From the NCBI RefSeq assembly GCF_017569225.1, contig NZ_CP071868.1:496001-560000 (forward strand): a DNA stretch of 64,000 bases, read 5' to 3'. The notes under the pieces are model-generated. The model worked only from the letters and a program-made list of their open reading frames with translations, was not told the DNA's origin and did not search any database. The stretch is from Pengzhenrongella sicca. GTDB lineage: Bacteria > Actinomycetota > Actinomycetes > Actinomycetales > Cellulomonadaceae. Below, one piece after another: positions 1 through 7,830 of the stretch (position 1 is the stretch's first letter; each line of letters begins with the position of its first letter). Position numbers and translations under genes: made by a program.

Positions 1-267
1 CAGTTCGCGATCAATCCCGATCTGCTCCAGCGCATCGACAGCACCCCGGACACGATCCTCACGCTCGTCGACGGCACCAAGTACATCGTGCAGGAGTCCA
101 TGCACGACGTCATCGAGCTCATCACCGAGTACCGCGCGGCCCTCGTGGCGCGCGCGCAGGATGTTCAGCAGAGCCTCGGCCTGCGGGCCGCTCCTGACCC
201 GGCCGACGAGGCGCAGGCCGAGTCCGCGCTCGCGCCGCCCGTCCAGCTGCACCCGCGGAGGCTCTGA
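1..267 (+). CDS. flbD: FlbD-family flagellar protein, 3' part
   Basis: The reading frame is open from base 1 and ends in TGA at 265-267, so only the last 88 residues are in the window. The visible protein begins in a segment of the form INPDLLQRIDSTPDT followed by LVDGTKYIV, which is the signature of the short FlbD family found in flagellar operons of Gram-positive bacteria. FlbD proteins are normally about 70-100 residues, so little is missing. The C-terminus is Ala/Gln/Glu-rich and probably disordered. The stop codon overlaps the motA start by one base. The molecular role of FlbD is not well defined; the call rests on motif and position before motA. Confidence 0.8.
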   Translation, partial: QFAINPDLLQRIDSTPDTILTLVDGTKYIVQESMHDVIELITEYRAALVARAQDVQQSLGLRAAPDPADEAQAESALAPPVQLHPRRL

Positions 268-1052
268 TGGATCCGGCTGCGATCCTCGGGGTCGTCATCG
301 CCTTCGGCGCCGTCCTCGCCTCGATTATCTTCGAGGGCTCCAGCCCGATGTCGGTGCTGCTGCCCGCGCCCATGCTGCTCGTGATCGGCGGAACCCTCGG
401 TGCCGGCCTGACGGGCAGCACACTGAGGGACGCCAAGCGCGCGTTCGCCTCGCTGCCAGCGGTGTTCACCGCGAAGCTGCCCGAGCCCGAGGTCACGGTC
501 GCCACCTTGGTCAGCCTCGCCGACCGGGCCCGGCGCGAGGGCCTGCTCGCGCTCGAGGACGCCGCCAAGGAGATCGACGACGCGTTCCTCAAGGCCGGCC
601 TGCAGGCCGCCATCGACGGGACCGACCCCGAGGATCTGCGGATGATCCTCGACGACAAGATCCAGACCAAACGCGCCCAGGACCGATCGGTCGGCAAGTA
701 CTTCGCCGACATGGGCGGCTACGCCCCGACCATCGGGATCATCGGCACCGTCGTCTCCCTCGTCCACGTGCTCGAGAACCTGTCCTCCCCGGACGTGCTC
801 GGCCCGCTGATCGCGGCGGCCTTCGTCGCGACGCTGTGGGGCCTGCTGACCGCGAACCTGCTCTGGCTCCCGCTCGCCTCGCGCATCAAGCGTCTCTCGG
901 ACCTCGAGTGCACCCAGATGGAGGTCGCCGTCGAGGGGCTGCTCGCGGTCCAGGCCGGTGCGAACCCGCGCCTGGTCGGCGAACGCCTGCGCAGCCTGCT
1001 GCCCGCCTCGGACGCCAAGGCCGACAAGCCCGCGAAGAAGGCCGCGGCGTGA
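267..1052 (+). CDS. motA: Flagellar stator protein MotA
   Basis: This 261-residue protein is the MotA subunit of the MotA5B2 stator, which couples ion flow across the membrane to torque on the rotor. Four membrane segments are visible at about residues 3-22, 30-48, 149-170 and 180-203, with the large cytoplasmic loop between segments 2 and 3 that contacts FliG. The GGYAPTIGIIGT motif at about 150-161 carries the conserved proline of segment 3. Length agrees with the family. It starts inside the flbD stop and overlaps motB by 4 bases, so stator subunits are translationally coupled. Confidence 0.95.
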   Translation: MDPAAILGVVIAFGAVLASIIFEGSSPMSVLLPAPMLLVIGGTLGAGLTGSTLRDAKRAFASLPAVFTAKLPEPEVTVATLVSLADRARREGLLALEDAAKEIDDAFLKAGLQAAIDGTDPEDLRMILDDKIQTKRAQDRSVGKYFADMGGYAPTIGIIGTVVSLVHVLENLSSPDVLGPLIAAAFVATLWGLLTANLLWLPLASRIKRLSDLECTQMEVAVEGLLAVQAGANPRLVGERLRSLLPASDAKADKPAKKAAA

Positions 1053-1948
1053 GCGCGCAGAAGGGCCGCAAGCCCCGCGTCCACGAGGAGGAGCACGAGA
1101 ACCACGAGCGGTGGGCGGTCAGCTACGCCGACATGATGACCGTGCTCGTCGGGCTCTTCATCGTGCTCTACGCGATGAGCCAGGTCGACCAGACGAAGTT
1201 CGAGGCGCTGCGCGGGTCGCTCGCGGCGGGCTTCGGCAACGCGTCGCCCACGGTGCTCACGGGTGCGGCGGGCCTCATGGACAGCGCCGGGACGGTCCCC
1301 GACACCGGCCTCCCGTCGGGGCCGGAGACGAACCAGATCGCCCCCGCCGCCGCCGTCGACCCCGCCGTCGACCCCGCGGACGTCCCCGCGACTGACGCCG
1401 GCGCGGACGGCGAGGTGCAGGCGGTCGCCCAGGCGCGCGACGAGCTGACGCGGCTGCTCGCGATGCAGGCCCAGATCGAAGCCAACCTCGCGGCGGTCGG
1501 CATGGCCGGGCAGGTGCGCTACGTCATCGACGCCCGCGGCCTGGTGATCGGGCTGGTCGCGAACGACTTCTACTTTGACGAGGGCAGCGCGGCGCTCAAG
1601 CCGGCCGCCACGACCGTCATCGACGCCGCCGGGCCCGTGCTCGCGGCGATCACCGACCAGATCTCGATCGAGGGCCACACGAACGCCACCCCGATCTCGG
1701 GCCGGTACGCGACCAACTGGGAGCTGTCCTCCGACCGCGCGACGCAGGTGCTGCGCCGGCTGGTCGAGAACAACGCTGTGCCCGGCGACCGCATCGCGGC
1801 CGTCGGCTACGGCTCGAGCCGGCCCCTCGTCGACAGCGGCGCGGACGCGCTGACGGCCAACCGCCGCGTCGACCTCGTCATCCACAGCCCGCTGCCCGAG
1901 CCGGTCCGCGAGTTGCTGCCCTCCATGGTCACCGGAACAGGAAAGTGA
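1049..1948 (+). CDS. motB: Flagellar stator protein MotB
   Basis: MotB (299 residues from the GTG at 1049) anchors the stator to peptidoglycan and carries the ion-binding aspartate. The N-terminus reads WAVSYADMMTVLVGLF, with the essential Asp at residue 28 at the start of the only membrane helix (about 28-47). A Pro/Ala/Asp-rich plug and linker region follows, then an OmpA-like peptidoglycan-binding domain at about 170-290 with the IEGHTNATP motif and NWELSSDRA. The GTG start overlaps the motA stop; a longer frame upstream is an antisense-type shadow over motA. Which ion is used cannot be decided from the sequence. Confidence 0.95.
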   Translation: MSAQKGRKPRVHEEEHENHERWAVSYADMMTVLVGLFIVLYAMSQVDQTKFEALRGSLAAGFGNASPTVLTGAAGLMDSAGTVPDTGLPSGPETNQIAPAAAVDPAVDPADVPATDAGADGEVQAVAQARDELTRLLAMQAQIEANLAAVGMAGQVRYVIDARGLVIGLVANDFYFDEGSAALKPAATTVIDAAGPVLAAITDQISIEGHTNATPISGRYATNWELSSDRATQVLRRLVENNAVPGDRIAAVGYGSSRPLVDSGADALTANRRVDLVIHSPLPEPVRELLPSMVTGTGK

Positions 1949-1955
1949 GTACGCG

Positions 1956-2477
1956 ATGAGCATCGAGCAGAGGGTGGTCTCCAGTGCGGGGCGGTCCGTC
2001 GGCGGGATCCGGGCGGGGCGCGGCAAGCCAGAGCCCGAGCCCGTGGCGGAGGCCCCGAAGAAGCGGTTCGGCAAGCCCAGCAAGAAGGTGCTGATCATCG
2101 CGGTCGCGGTTCTCCTCGTCGTCGCGGGCGCCGTCTACTTCTTCCTCCTCAAGCCCGGCGGCTCCGACACCCCCGCCGCCGAGCCCGCGCCGGTCGCGGG
2201 CGAGGTGCTCACGGTCGACGCCGTGAGCGTCAACCTCGTCGACGGCCACTACCTGCGCCTAGGCCTCGGCCTGCAGCTGACCGAGGGGGAGCACGAGGGC
2301 GTGGACCCGGCCAAGGCCCTCGACCTCGCGATCGCCCTCTTCTCCGGGCACACCGTCGCCGAGGTCACCGATCCCGCCACGCGTGAGGCCCTCAAGGCCG
2401 AGCTCGTCGCCGAGCTGTCCGAGGCATACGAGGGAGAGGTGATGGATGTCTACCTGACCGACTTCGTCACGCAGTAG
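1956..2477 (+). CDS. fliL: Flagellar basal body-associated protein FliL
   Basis: FliL is a single-pass protein that surrounds and supports the stator. The 173-residue product has a basic cytoplasmic N-terminus, one membrane helix at about residues 44-64, and a periplasmic-side domain with the family pattern VSVNLVDGHYLRLGLGLQLTE and a C-terminal VYLTDFVTQ. It starts 7 bases after motB behind a GGAAAG element. Overall sequence similarity in FliL is low, so the assignment relies on the topology, the C-terminal pattern and the place between motB and fliM. Confidence 0.9.
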   Translation: MSIEQRVVSSAGRSVGGIRAGRGKPEPEPVAEAPKKRFGKPSKKVLIIAVAVLLVVAGAVYFFLLKPGGSDTPAAEPAPVAGEVLTVDAVSVNLVDGHYLRLGLGLQLTEGEHEGVDPAKALDLAIALFSGHTVAEVTDPATREALKAELVAELSEAYEGEVMDVYLTDFVTQ

Positions 2478-2575
2478 GCGCGCAGTAGGCGCGCGAGAGG
2501 CGCCCGGGGCCGCCCCGGTCGCGCCGCGTGCGGCGAGTTCCTCACAACCTTCGCGAGGTGGCCGATCAGAGGACC

Positions 2576-3508
2576 GTGACCGACCAGGAGACCAAGCAGG
2601 CACGTGTGCGTCGCGGCAAGCCTGGGGCTCCGGAGGTGTACGACTTTCGCCGGCCGATGACCCTGGTGCGCGACCACGCGCGCGTGCTCGAGGTCGCCTT
2701 CGAGACGTTCTCCCGGCAGTGGGGGAACCAGCTCACGGCGCGCCTGCGCGCGCTGGCCACCGTCTCGATCGACTCGGTCACGATGCGCTCGTACGACGAG
2801 TACGTCCGCTCGATCCCGCAGCAGACCGTGATGATCATGTGCACGGTCGAGCCGAGCCGAGCCGCGGCCGTGGTCCAGATCTCGTCGACGATGACGATGG
2901 GCTGGGTCGACTACCTGCTCGGCGGGCCCGGGATGGTGATCGGCGACGCCGAGCGCGAGCTCACGGAGATCGAGTTCCAGCTTGTCCGGGACCTGCTGCA
3001 GCACTCGCTCAACGACCTCACCTACGCGTTCGCCGCGATCGCGCCGATCACGGTCGGCGCCAAGACCGTGCAGTACAACCCGCAGTTCGTCCAGGCCGTC
3101 GCGGCGTCCGCGCCGGTGATCATCGCGAGCTTCACCGTGCGCGTGGGCGACCTCGAAGACACCGCGACGGTGATGCTGCCCGCCGACGTGCTGCTCGCCG
3201 GGCTCCGGGACCGCGAGAGCACCGACAGCCGCACGGCCGCCGAGCTCGCCGCGCACGCGGACGCCCTGGCGCGCCTGGCCGCCGGGATCGAGCACGCGCC
3301 GGTGCCCGTGGCCGTCCGGTTCGGCCCCATCACCGTGCGCCCCAGCGACGTCGTCGGCCTCGCCGTGGGTGACGTCCTGCACCTGAACCATCCGACCACC
3401 CGCCCGCTCGACGTCGTGGTCGACGGCGTCGTTCTCGCCCGGGCTGCGGCCGGGACCCAGGGCACGCGCCTCGCGTGCCTCGTCGTGACCTCCGAGGAGA
3501 CCTCCTGA
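2576..3508 (+). CDS. fliM: Flagellar motor switch protein FliM
   Basis: FliM forms the middle ring of the C-ring switch and links CheY-P binding to rotation reversal. The protein has the PYDFRRP-like segment (VYDFRRPMTLVRDHARVLE), a CheC-like middle domain and a C-terminal SpoA domain. The start is uncertain: GTG codons at 2528, 2558 and 2576 are in frame. 2576 was chosen because AGAGG at 2568-2572 precedes it and because related actinobacterial proteins begin close to the Arg-rich RVRRG segment. No LSQxEIDALL-type CheY-binding peptide is visible at any of these starts. The stop overlaps fliN by one base. Confidence 0.88.
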   Translation: MTDQETKQARVRRGKPGAPEVYDFRRPMTLVRDHARVLEVAFETFSRQWGNQLTARLRALATVSIDSVTMRSYDEYVRSIPQQTVMIMCTVEPSRAAAVVQISSTMTMGWVDYLLGGPGMVIGDAERELTEIEFQLVRDLLQHSLNDLTYAFAAIAPITVGAKTVQYNPQFVQAVAASAPVIIASFTVRVGDLEDTATVMLPADVLLAGLRDRESTDSRTAAELAAHADALARLAAGIEHAPVPVAVRFGPITVRPSDVVGLAVGDVLHLNHPTTRPLDVVVDGVVLARAAAGTQGTRLACLVVTSEETS

Positions 3509-4209
3509 TGTTTGCCCCCACCGCCCCGGCCCCGCAGGCCCGCGCCGCCGCCGACCTGCTCGTCGGGCTGCTGCCGTCGACCGTCCCGCTCGCGGTCGCG
3601 CCAATGGACCCCGCCCGCGGCCCCGCCGCCGGCGCGTCGGCCGTGGTCGCGACGTTCGTGGGCGCGACCAGCGTCGAGCTCATCCTCGTCGCCGAGCAGG
3701 CCGTCGCCGACGCGCTCGCCGACAGCGGCGCGACCCCGATCTCGCTCGCGGACGCGCTGCGCCCCGCGCTCGAGGCCGCCGCGAGCGCCTTCGGGCCCGG
3801 CGTGCTCGACGTCGCGGAGATCCGCCCCGTGGGCGCCGACCTGACCGGCGAGGGCCTCGCGGCCTTCGGGCTCGTGGCCGACGGCGTCCCGCAGGCCTGG
3901 TTCGGGGTCCGCAACCGCAGCCGCGCCGACGTCCCCCAGCAGCGCGACCCGCGCCAGCGCGCCGACCTGCGCCTCCTGTACGACGTCGAGATGACGCTCA
4001 CGGCGGAGATCGGCCGCACCCGCCTGCCCGTGCGACAGGTCCTCGAGCTCGTTCCTGGCTCGGTGCTGGAGCTCGATCGGGCCGCCGGTGCGCCCGCCGA
4101 CCTCATGGTCAACGGGCGGCTCATCGCCCGCGGCGAGGTCGTCGTCGTCGACGAGGACTACGGGATCCGGATCACGGAGATCGTGTCGGTCGAGCAGGCG
4201 GCCCAGTAG
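3508..4209 (+). CDS. fliN: Flagellar motor switch protein FliN, long form
   Basis: FliN builds the base of the C-ring and helps dock export cargo. The C-terminal SpoA domain is clear (about residues 150-230: LLYDVEMTLTAEIGRT, VLELVPGSVLELD, VNGRLIARGEVVVVDEDYGIRITEI). At 233 residues the protein is well above the roughly 100-140 of classical FliN. The extra N-terminal domain (about 1-140) resembles the FliY layout, although no ExxN phosphatase motif is seen. The ATG at 3508 sits inside the fliM stop, with GAGGAG about 8 bases upstream, which fixes the start. Confidence 0.9.
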   Translation: MFAPTAPAPQARAAADLLVGLLPSTVPLAVAPMDPARGPAAGASAVVATFVGATSVELILVAEQAVADALADSGATPISLADALRPALEAAASAFGPGVLDVAEIRPVGADLTGEGLAAFGLVADGVPQAWFGVRNRSRADVPQQRDPRQRADLRLLYDVEMTLTAEIGRTRLPVRQVLELVPGSVLELDRAAGAPADLMVNGRLIARGEVVVVDEDYGIRITEIVSVEQAAQ

Positions 4210-4796
4210 TGGACTCCCTCGTGCTCGGCCTGCGCGTCGCGCTCTCGCTCGCGGCGGTGCTCGGCCTCATCTGGTACCTCGGCCGCCGGGTTGCGGGCAC
4301 CTCGGGTGCCCGCAAGCAGCGGTCGATGCCGCTGACCGTGATCGGGCGCCAGTCGCTCGGCAAGGGCGCGAGCGTCGCGCTCGTCGAGGTGGCCGGGCGG
4401 GTGCTGCTGCTCGGCGTGGGCGACCAGGGCGTGCGCGTGCTCACCGAGATCGAGCCCGCGGCCGACGGCGCGGGCCGGGTCGTCCCCGGCGCCCTCGCCG
4501 GGCCGGACCCGGACGCGCTCGGAGTCGAACTCCGCCGGGAGCTCGACCTCGCCGAGCTGCAGCTGCTCGCGGTCGACCGGGCCGCGGTACATCCGGCGGA
4601 CGCTGACGCGCTGCGGGCCGTCGACGCCGCCGGCGCCGAGCGGCTGGCTGGACTGGCCGGACTGGCCGGGCGGGCCGCGACGGCGAGCGCGCGCGAGGCC
4701 GGCTCGCCGCGTGGCGCCCTGCACGGCTCGATCCTGTCCCCGACCACCTGGCGGAGGGCGGTTGACGTCGTCCAGCAGCGGACCGTGCGCCGGTGA
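4209..4796 (+). CDS. fliO: Flagellar biosynthetic protein FliO
   Basis: FliO is a small membrane protein that assists assembly of the FliP ring of the export gate. The 195-residue product begins with a single membrane helix (about residues 2-22, VLGLRVALSLAAVLGLIWYLGRR) followed by the family pattern PLTVIGRQSLGKGASVALVEVAGRVLLLGV. The long acidic and Ala-rich tail after about residue 90 is not conserved. GTG at 4209 overlaps the fliN stop by one base and the gene overlaps fliP by 4 bases. FliO is poorly conserved, so position between fliN and fliP matters for the call. Confidence 0.87.
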   Translation: MDSLVLGLRVALSLAAVLGLIWYLGRRVAGTSGARKQRSMPLTVIGRQSLGKGASVALVEVAGRVLLLGVGDQGVRVLTEIEPAADGAGRVVPGALAGPDPDALGVELRRELDLAELQLLAVDRAAVHPADADALRAVDAAGAERLAGLAGLAGRAATASAREAGSPRGALHGSILSPTTWRRAVDVVQQRTVRR

Positions 4797-5668
4797 CGAG
4801 CTGCCAGGCCTCGCGGCGCGCGTCGCGCGTCGCGCTCCTCGTCTTGGCGCTGACGGCCCTCCTGGCGCTCGTCGGCGCGACGTCCGCCAGCGCGGAGAGC
4901 GCGGCGGAGCTGCGGTCCGCGAGCGTCGTCCTCGTGGCCGGCGCCCCCACCGTGGTGCCAACCCCCCCGACGGACCCGAGCGCCCCGACGGGCCCCGACC
5001 CGTCGGTCACGGTCGACCTCAACGGCGTCAACGGCACGCCGAGCAGCTCGATCACGGTCCTGCTCGCGCTGACCGTGCTCTCGGTCGCGCCGGCGCTGCT
5101 GCTGATGATGACCAGCTTCACCAAGGTCTTCGTCGTGCTCGCGCTCACCCGCAACGCCCTCGGCACGCAGTCCGTGCCGCCCAACCAGGTGATCGCCGGC
5201 CTCGCGCTGTTCCTCAGCCTGTTCATCATGGCGCCCGTGCTCACCGAGGTGAACGACGTCGGCCTCCAGCCGTACCTGAACGGCAGCCAGACGTTCACGC
5301 AGGCGGTCGAGGTCGGTCAGGTCCCGCTGCGTGACTTCATGCTTGCGCAGACCCGCGAGGAGGACCTCGCGCTCATGACCCGGGCCGCCGATCTGCCCAA
5401 CCCTGAGAACCCCGAGTCGGTCTCGACGCTGACGCTCATCCCGGCCTTCATGCTCTCCGAGCTCAGGTCGGCGTTCATCATCGGGTTCGTCGTTTTCGTG
5501 CCGTTCCTCGTGATCGACCTCGTGGTGTCCTCGTCGCTGATGGCGATGGGCATGATGATGCTGCCCCCGACCATGATCGCGCTGCCGTTCAAGCTGCTGC
5601 TCTTCGTGCTGGTCGACGGCTGGGGCCTGATCGTCACGGCCCTGGTCGGCAGCTACGGGAGCGGCTGA
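4793..5668 (+). CDS. fliP: Flagellar type III export gate protein FliP
   Basis: FliP forms, with FliQ and FliR, the helical export gate through which rod, hook and filament subunits pass. The 291-residue protein has a probable cleaved signal peptide (about residues 1-35, ending near SASA), then hydrophobic segments including LALTVLSVAPALLLMMTSF. The signature region with DFMLAQTREEDLALM and MLSELRSAFIIGFVVFVPFLVIDLVV is present. GTG at 4793 lies within the fliO stop (GTGA). The stop is one base before fliQ. Confidence 0.96.
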   Translation: MTSCQASRRASRVALLVLALTALLALVGATSASAESAAELRSASVVLVAGAPTVVPTPPTDPSAPTGPDPSVTVDLNGVNGTPSSSITVLLALTVLSVAPALLLMMTSFTKVFVVLALTRNALGTQSVPPNQVIAGLALFLSLFIMAPVLTEVNDVGLQPYLNGSQTFTQAVEVGQVPLRDFMLAQTREEDLALMTRAADLPNPENPESVSTLTLIPAFMLSELRSAFIIGFVVFVPFLVIDLVVSSSLMAMGMMMLPPTMIALPFKLLLFVLVDGWGLIVTALVGSYGSG

Positions 5669-5669
5669 C

Positions 5670-5945
5670 ATGGACACCAACGCCGTCCTGGACATCGGCC
5701 TCGACGCGCTCCTGCTCGCCGCCAAGCTGTGCGCGCCCGTCCTGATCACGGCCCTCGCGGTCGGGCTGGCCATCTCCCTGCTGCAGTCGATCACGCAGGT
5801 GCAGGAGGTCACGCTGAGCTTCGTGCCGAAGGCGATCGCGGTCGGTTTCGTCCTGCTCGTCACCGGGCACTGGATGATCGCCGAGACCGTCAGCTTCACC
5901 CAGGAGCTGTTCACCCGCATCCCCGCCCTGCTCAGCGGGGGCTGA
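5670..5945 (+). CDS. fliQ: Flagellar export gate protein FliQ
   Basis: FliQ is the small two-helix subunit that wraps the FliP/FliR core of the export gate. The product is 91 residues, the usual length. Two membrane hairpin segments are visible (about 17-37 and 52-72), joined by the conserved SLLQSITQVQEVTLSFVPK segment. The ATG at 5670 follows the fliP stop by one base, and fliR begins two bases after the fliQ stop. Confidence 0.95.
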   Translation: MDTNAVLDIGLDALLLAAKLCAPVLITALAVGLAISLLQSITQVQEVTLSFVPKAIAVGFVLLVTGHWMIAETVSFTQELFTRIPALLSGG

Positions 5946-5947
5946 CC

Positions 5948-6709
5948 GTGACCCTGACGCTGCCCTGGGCCGGGCTCGAGGCCACGCTGCTCGCCGGCGT
6001 GCGGATCGCCGCCTTCCTCGTCATCGCGCCGCCGTTCTCGCACCGGGGCATCCCCGGGACGGTCAAGGCCCTGCTCGCGCTGGCGATCGGCCTCATCGTC
6101 GCGCCGCGAGCGAGCGCGAGCTCCGACCCCACCGACGTCGCGGGCTTCGCTGGCCAGCTGCTGCTGCAGGTGCTCATCGGCGCGGCGCTCGGCTTCCTGG
6201 TCGCGATGGCGCTGTCGGTCGTGCAGGCCGCCGGGGGGCTCATCGACATGTTCGGCGGGTTCCAGATGAACGCGGCCTACGACCCGATGATGCTGACGAA
6301 CAGCGCGACCTTCGCGCGCCTGTACCAGTTCACCGCGCTCGTGCTGCTGTTCGCCTCGGACGGGTACCAGGTGGTGCTCATCGGGATCGTCCGCACGTTC
6401 GACGTGCTGCCGCTCGGCATGCCGCTCGACCTCGCGGCGATGGCCGCCACGAGCGCCGCAGGCCTGACCGAGATGTTCCTCGCCGCGCTGCAGGTCGCCG
6501 GGCCGCTCGTCGTCGTGCTGTTCCTCGCCGACGTCGGCCTCGGGCTCCTCACGCGCGTCGCCCCCGCGCTCAACGCCTTCGCGCTCGGCTTCCCGCTGAA
6601 GATCCTGATGACGCTGCTGCTCGCGGGGACCGCGTTCCTTGCGCTGCCCCAGCTGGTCTCCACGCTGGTCGACGGCGCGATGACGTCAGTCCTCGAGGTG
6701 GCCCGATGA
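5948..6709 (+). CDS. fliR: Flagellar export gate protein FliR
   Basis: FliR is the single-copy subunit that completes the FliP5Q4R1 gate. The 253-residue product is almost entirely hydrophobic, with the RIAAFLVIAPPFSHRGIPGTVK segment and the GGLIDMFGGFQMNAAYDP loop typical of the family. GTG at 5948 was chosen because GGGGG at 5936-5941 stands at a good distance and the protein then begins just before the first membrane helix; the frame is open further upstream, but that part lies over fliQ. It overlaps flhB by 4 bases. Confidence 0.94.
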   Translation: MTLTLPWAGLEATLLAGVRIAAFLVIAPPFSHRGIPGTVKALLALAIGLIVAPRASASSDPTDVAGFAGQLLLQVLIGAALGFLVAMALSVVQAAGGLIDMFGGFQMNAAYDPMMLTNSATFARLYQFTALVLLFASDGYQVVLIGIVRTFDVLPLGMPLDLAAMAATSAAGLTEMFLAALQVAGPLVVVLFLADVGLGLLTRVAPALNAFALGFPLKILMTLLLAGTAFLALPQLVSTLVDGAMTSVLEVAR

Positions 6710-7830
6710 GCGGCGGCGACTCGGGCAGCAAGTCCCACAAGGCGACCCCGAAGCGCATGAAGCAGCTGCGCCACGACGGGTCGCTGCAGAAGTCGCAGGA
6801 CCTGTCGGCGTGGCTCGGCATGGGCGCCGCGGCGCTCACGTTGCCCGGGCTGATCACCGCGGGGACGGCCGCGGCGGTCGAGCAGCTCCAGGTCGTCCGC
6901 ACGGTCATCGCGACCCCGGACCCGGCGCTCGCGGTGCAGGCGCTGTTCGACGCCTCGTGGACGATCCTGCCGACGCTCGGGGCGCTCCTGGCCGTGGTCG
7001 TGGTCACCGCGATCGTGGCGACGGCGGCGCAGGGCGGCATCTTCTTTTCCACCAAGAAGCTCAAGCCGACCTTCAAGCAGTTCAACCCGGTCGCGGGGCT
7101 CAAGCGCATCCTCGGCATGCAGGCGTGGTGGCAGGGCCTCAAGGCGCTGCTCAAGACGATCGTCGTCGGCTGGGTGCTGTACGTGACCGTCGTGAAGATC
7201 ACGCCGATGCTGCTCTCGTCCGGCGGGCTCCCGCTGACGGCCGTGCTCGTCCTCGCGACCGACGGCGTGTCCGGTCTGATGCGGTCGGCCGTCGCGGCCG
7301 GCCTCGTGCTCGCGGTCTTCGACATCCTCGTGATCCGGAAGACGAACCGGAAGCAGACGATGATGAGCACGGAGGAGATCAAGCAGGAGCACAAGTCCTC
7401 CGAGGGCGACCCGCTGCTCAAGGGCGCGATCCGGTCCAAGCAGATGGCGATGAGCCGGAACCGGATGATGGCCGGCATCGCGACCGCCGACGTCGTTCTC
7501 GTCAACCCGACGCACGTCGCGGTCGCGCTGAAGTACGAGCCCGGCAAGGGCGCCCCGCGCGTCATCGCGAAGGGCTCGGGGCACGTCGCCGCCCGCATCC
7601 GCGCCGAGGCCACCAAGCAGCGCGTGCCGATGATCGCTGACGTCGCCCTGGCGCGGGCGCTCAACGCCACGTGCAAGCTCGGCGAGGAGGTCCCCGCCGA
7701 CCTGTTCGTCCAGGTCGCCAAGATCCTCGCGTTCGTGATGTCCCTGCGCCGGCGGGGTTCGGCCCAGGGCATCCACACCGTTCCGACGCAACCCGTCAGA
7801 CCCGCGCACCCGACCAGGACGAGCCGATGA
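6706..7830 (+). CDS. flhB: Flagellar export switch protein FlhB
   Basis: FlhB sets the substrate specificity of the flagellar export apparatus by self-cleavage. The 374-residue protein has the N-terminal SKSHKATPKRMKQLRHDG motif, four membrane helices and a cytoplasmic domain. The autocleavage motif Asn-Pro-Thr-His lies at residues 267-270 in VVLVNPTHVAVALKY, so the switch mechanism should be intact. The tail after about 350 is not conserved. ATG at 6706 overlaps fliR and the stop overlaps the flhA start. Confidence 0.96.
   Translation: MSGGDSGSKSHKATPKRMKQLRHDGSLQKSQDLSAWLGMGAAALTLPGLITAGTAAAVEQLQVVRTVIATPDPALAVQALFDASWTILPTLGALLAVVVVTAIVATAAQGGIFFSTKKLKPTFKQFNPVAGLKRILGMQAWWQGLKALLKTIVVGWVLYVTVVKITPMLLSSGGLPLTAVLVLATDGVSGLMRSAVAAGLVLAVFDILVIRKTNRKQTMMSTEEIKQEHKSSEGDPLLKGAIRSKQMAMSRNRMMAGIATADVVLVNPTHVAVALKYEPGKGAPRVIAKGSGHVAARIRAEATKQRVPMIADVALARALNATCKLGEEVPADLFVQVAKILAFVMSLRRRGSAQGIHTVPTQPVRPAHPTRTSR

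Noticed and set aside
719-2098. Long open frame on the minus strand opposite motA and motB
   Set aside because: It is antisense to genes with intact motifs and encodes Arg/Asp/Gly-rich sequence without domains, as expected from high-GC codon bias.
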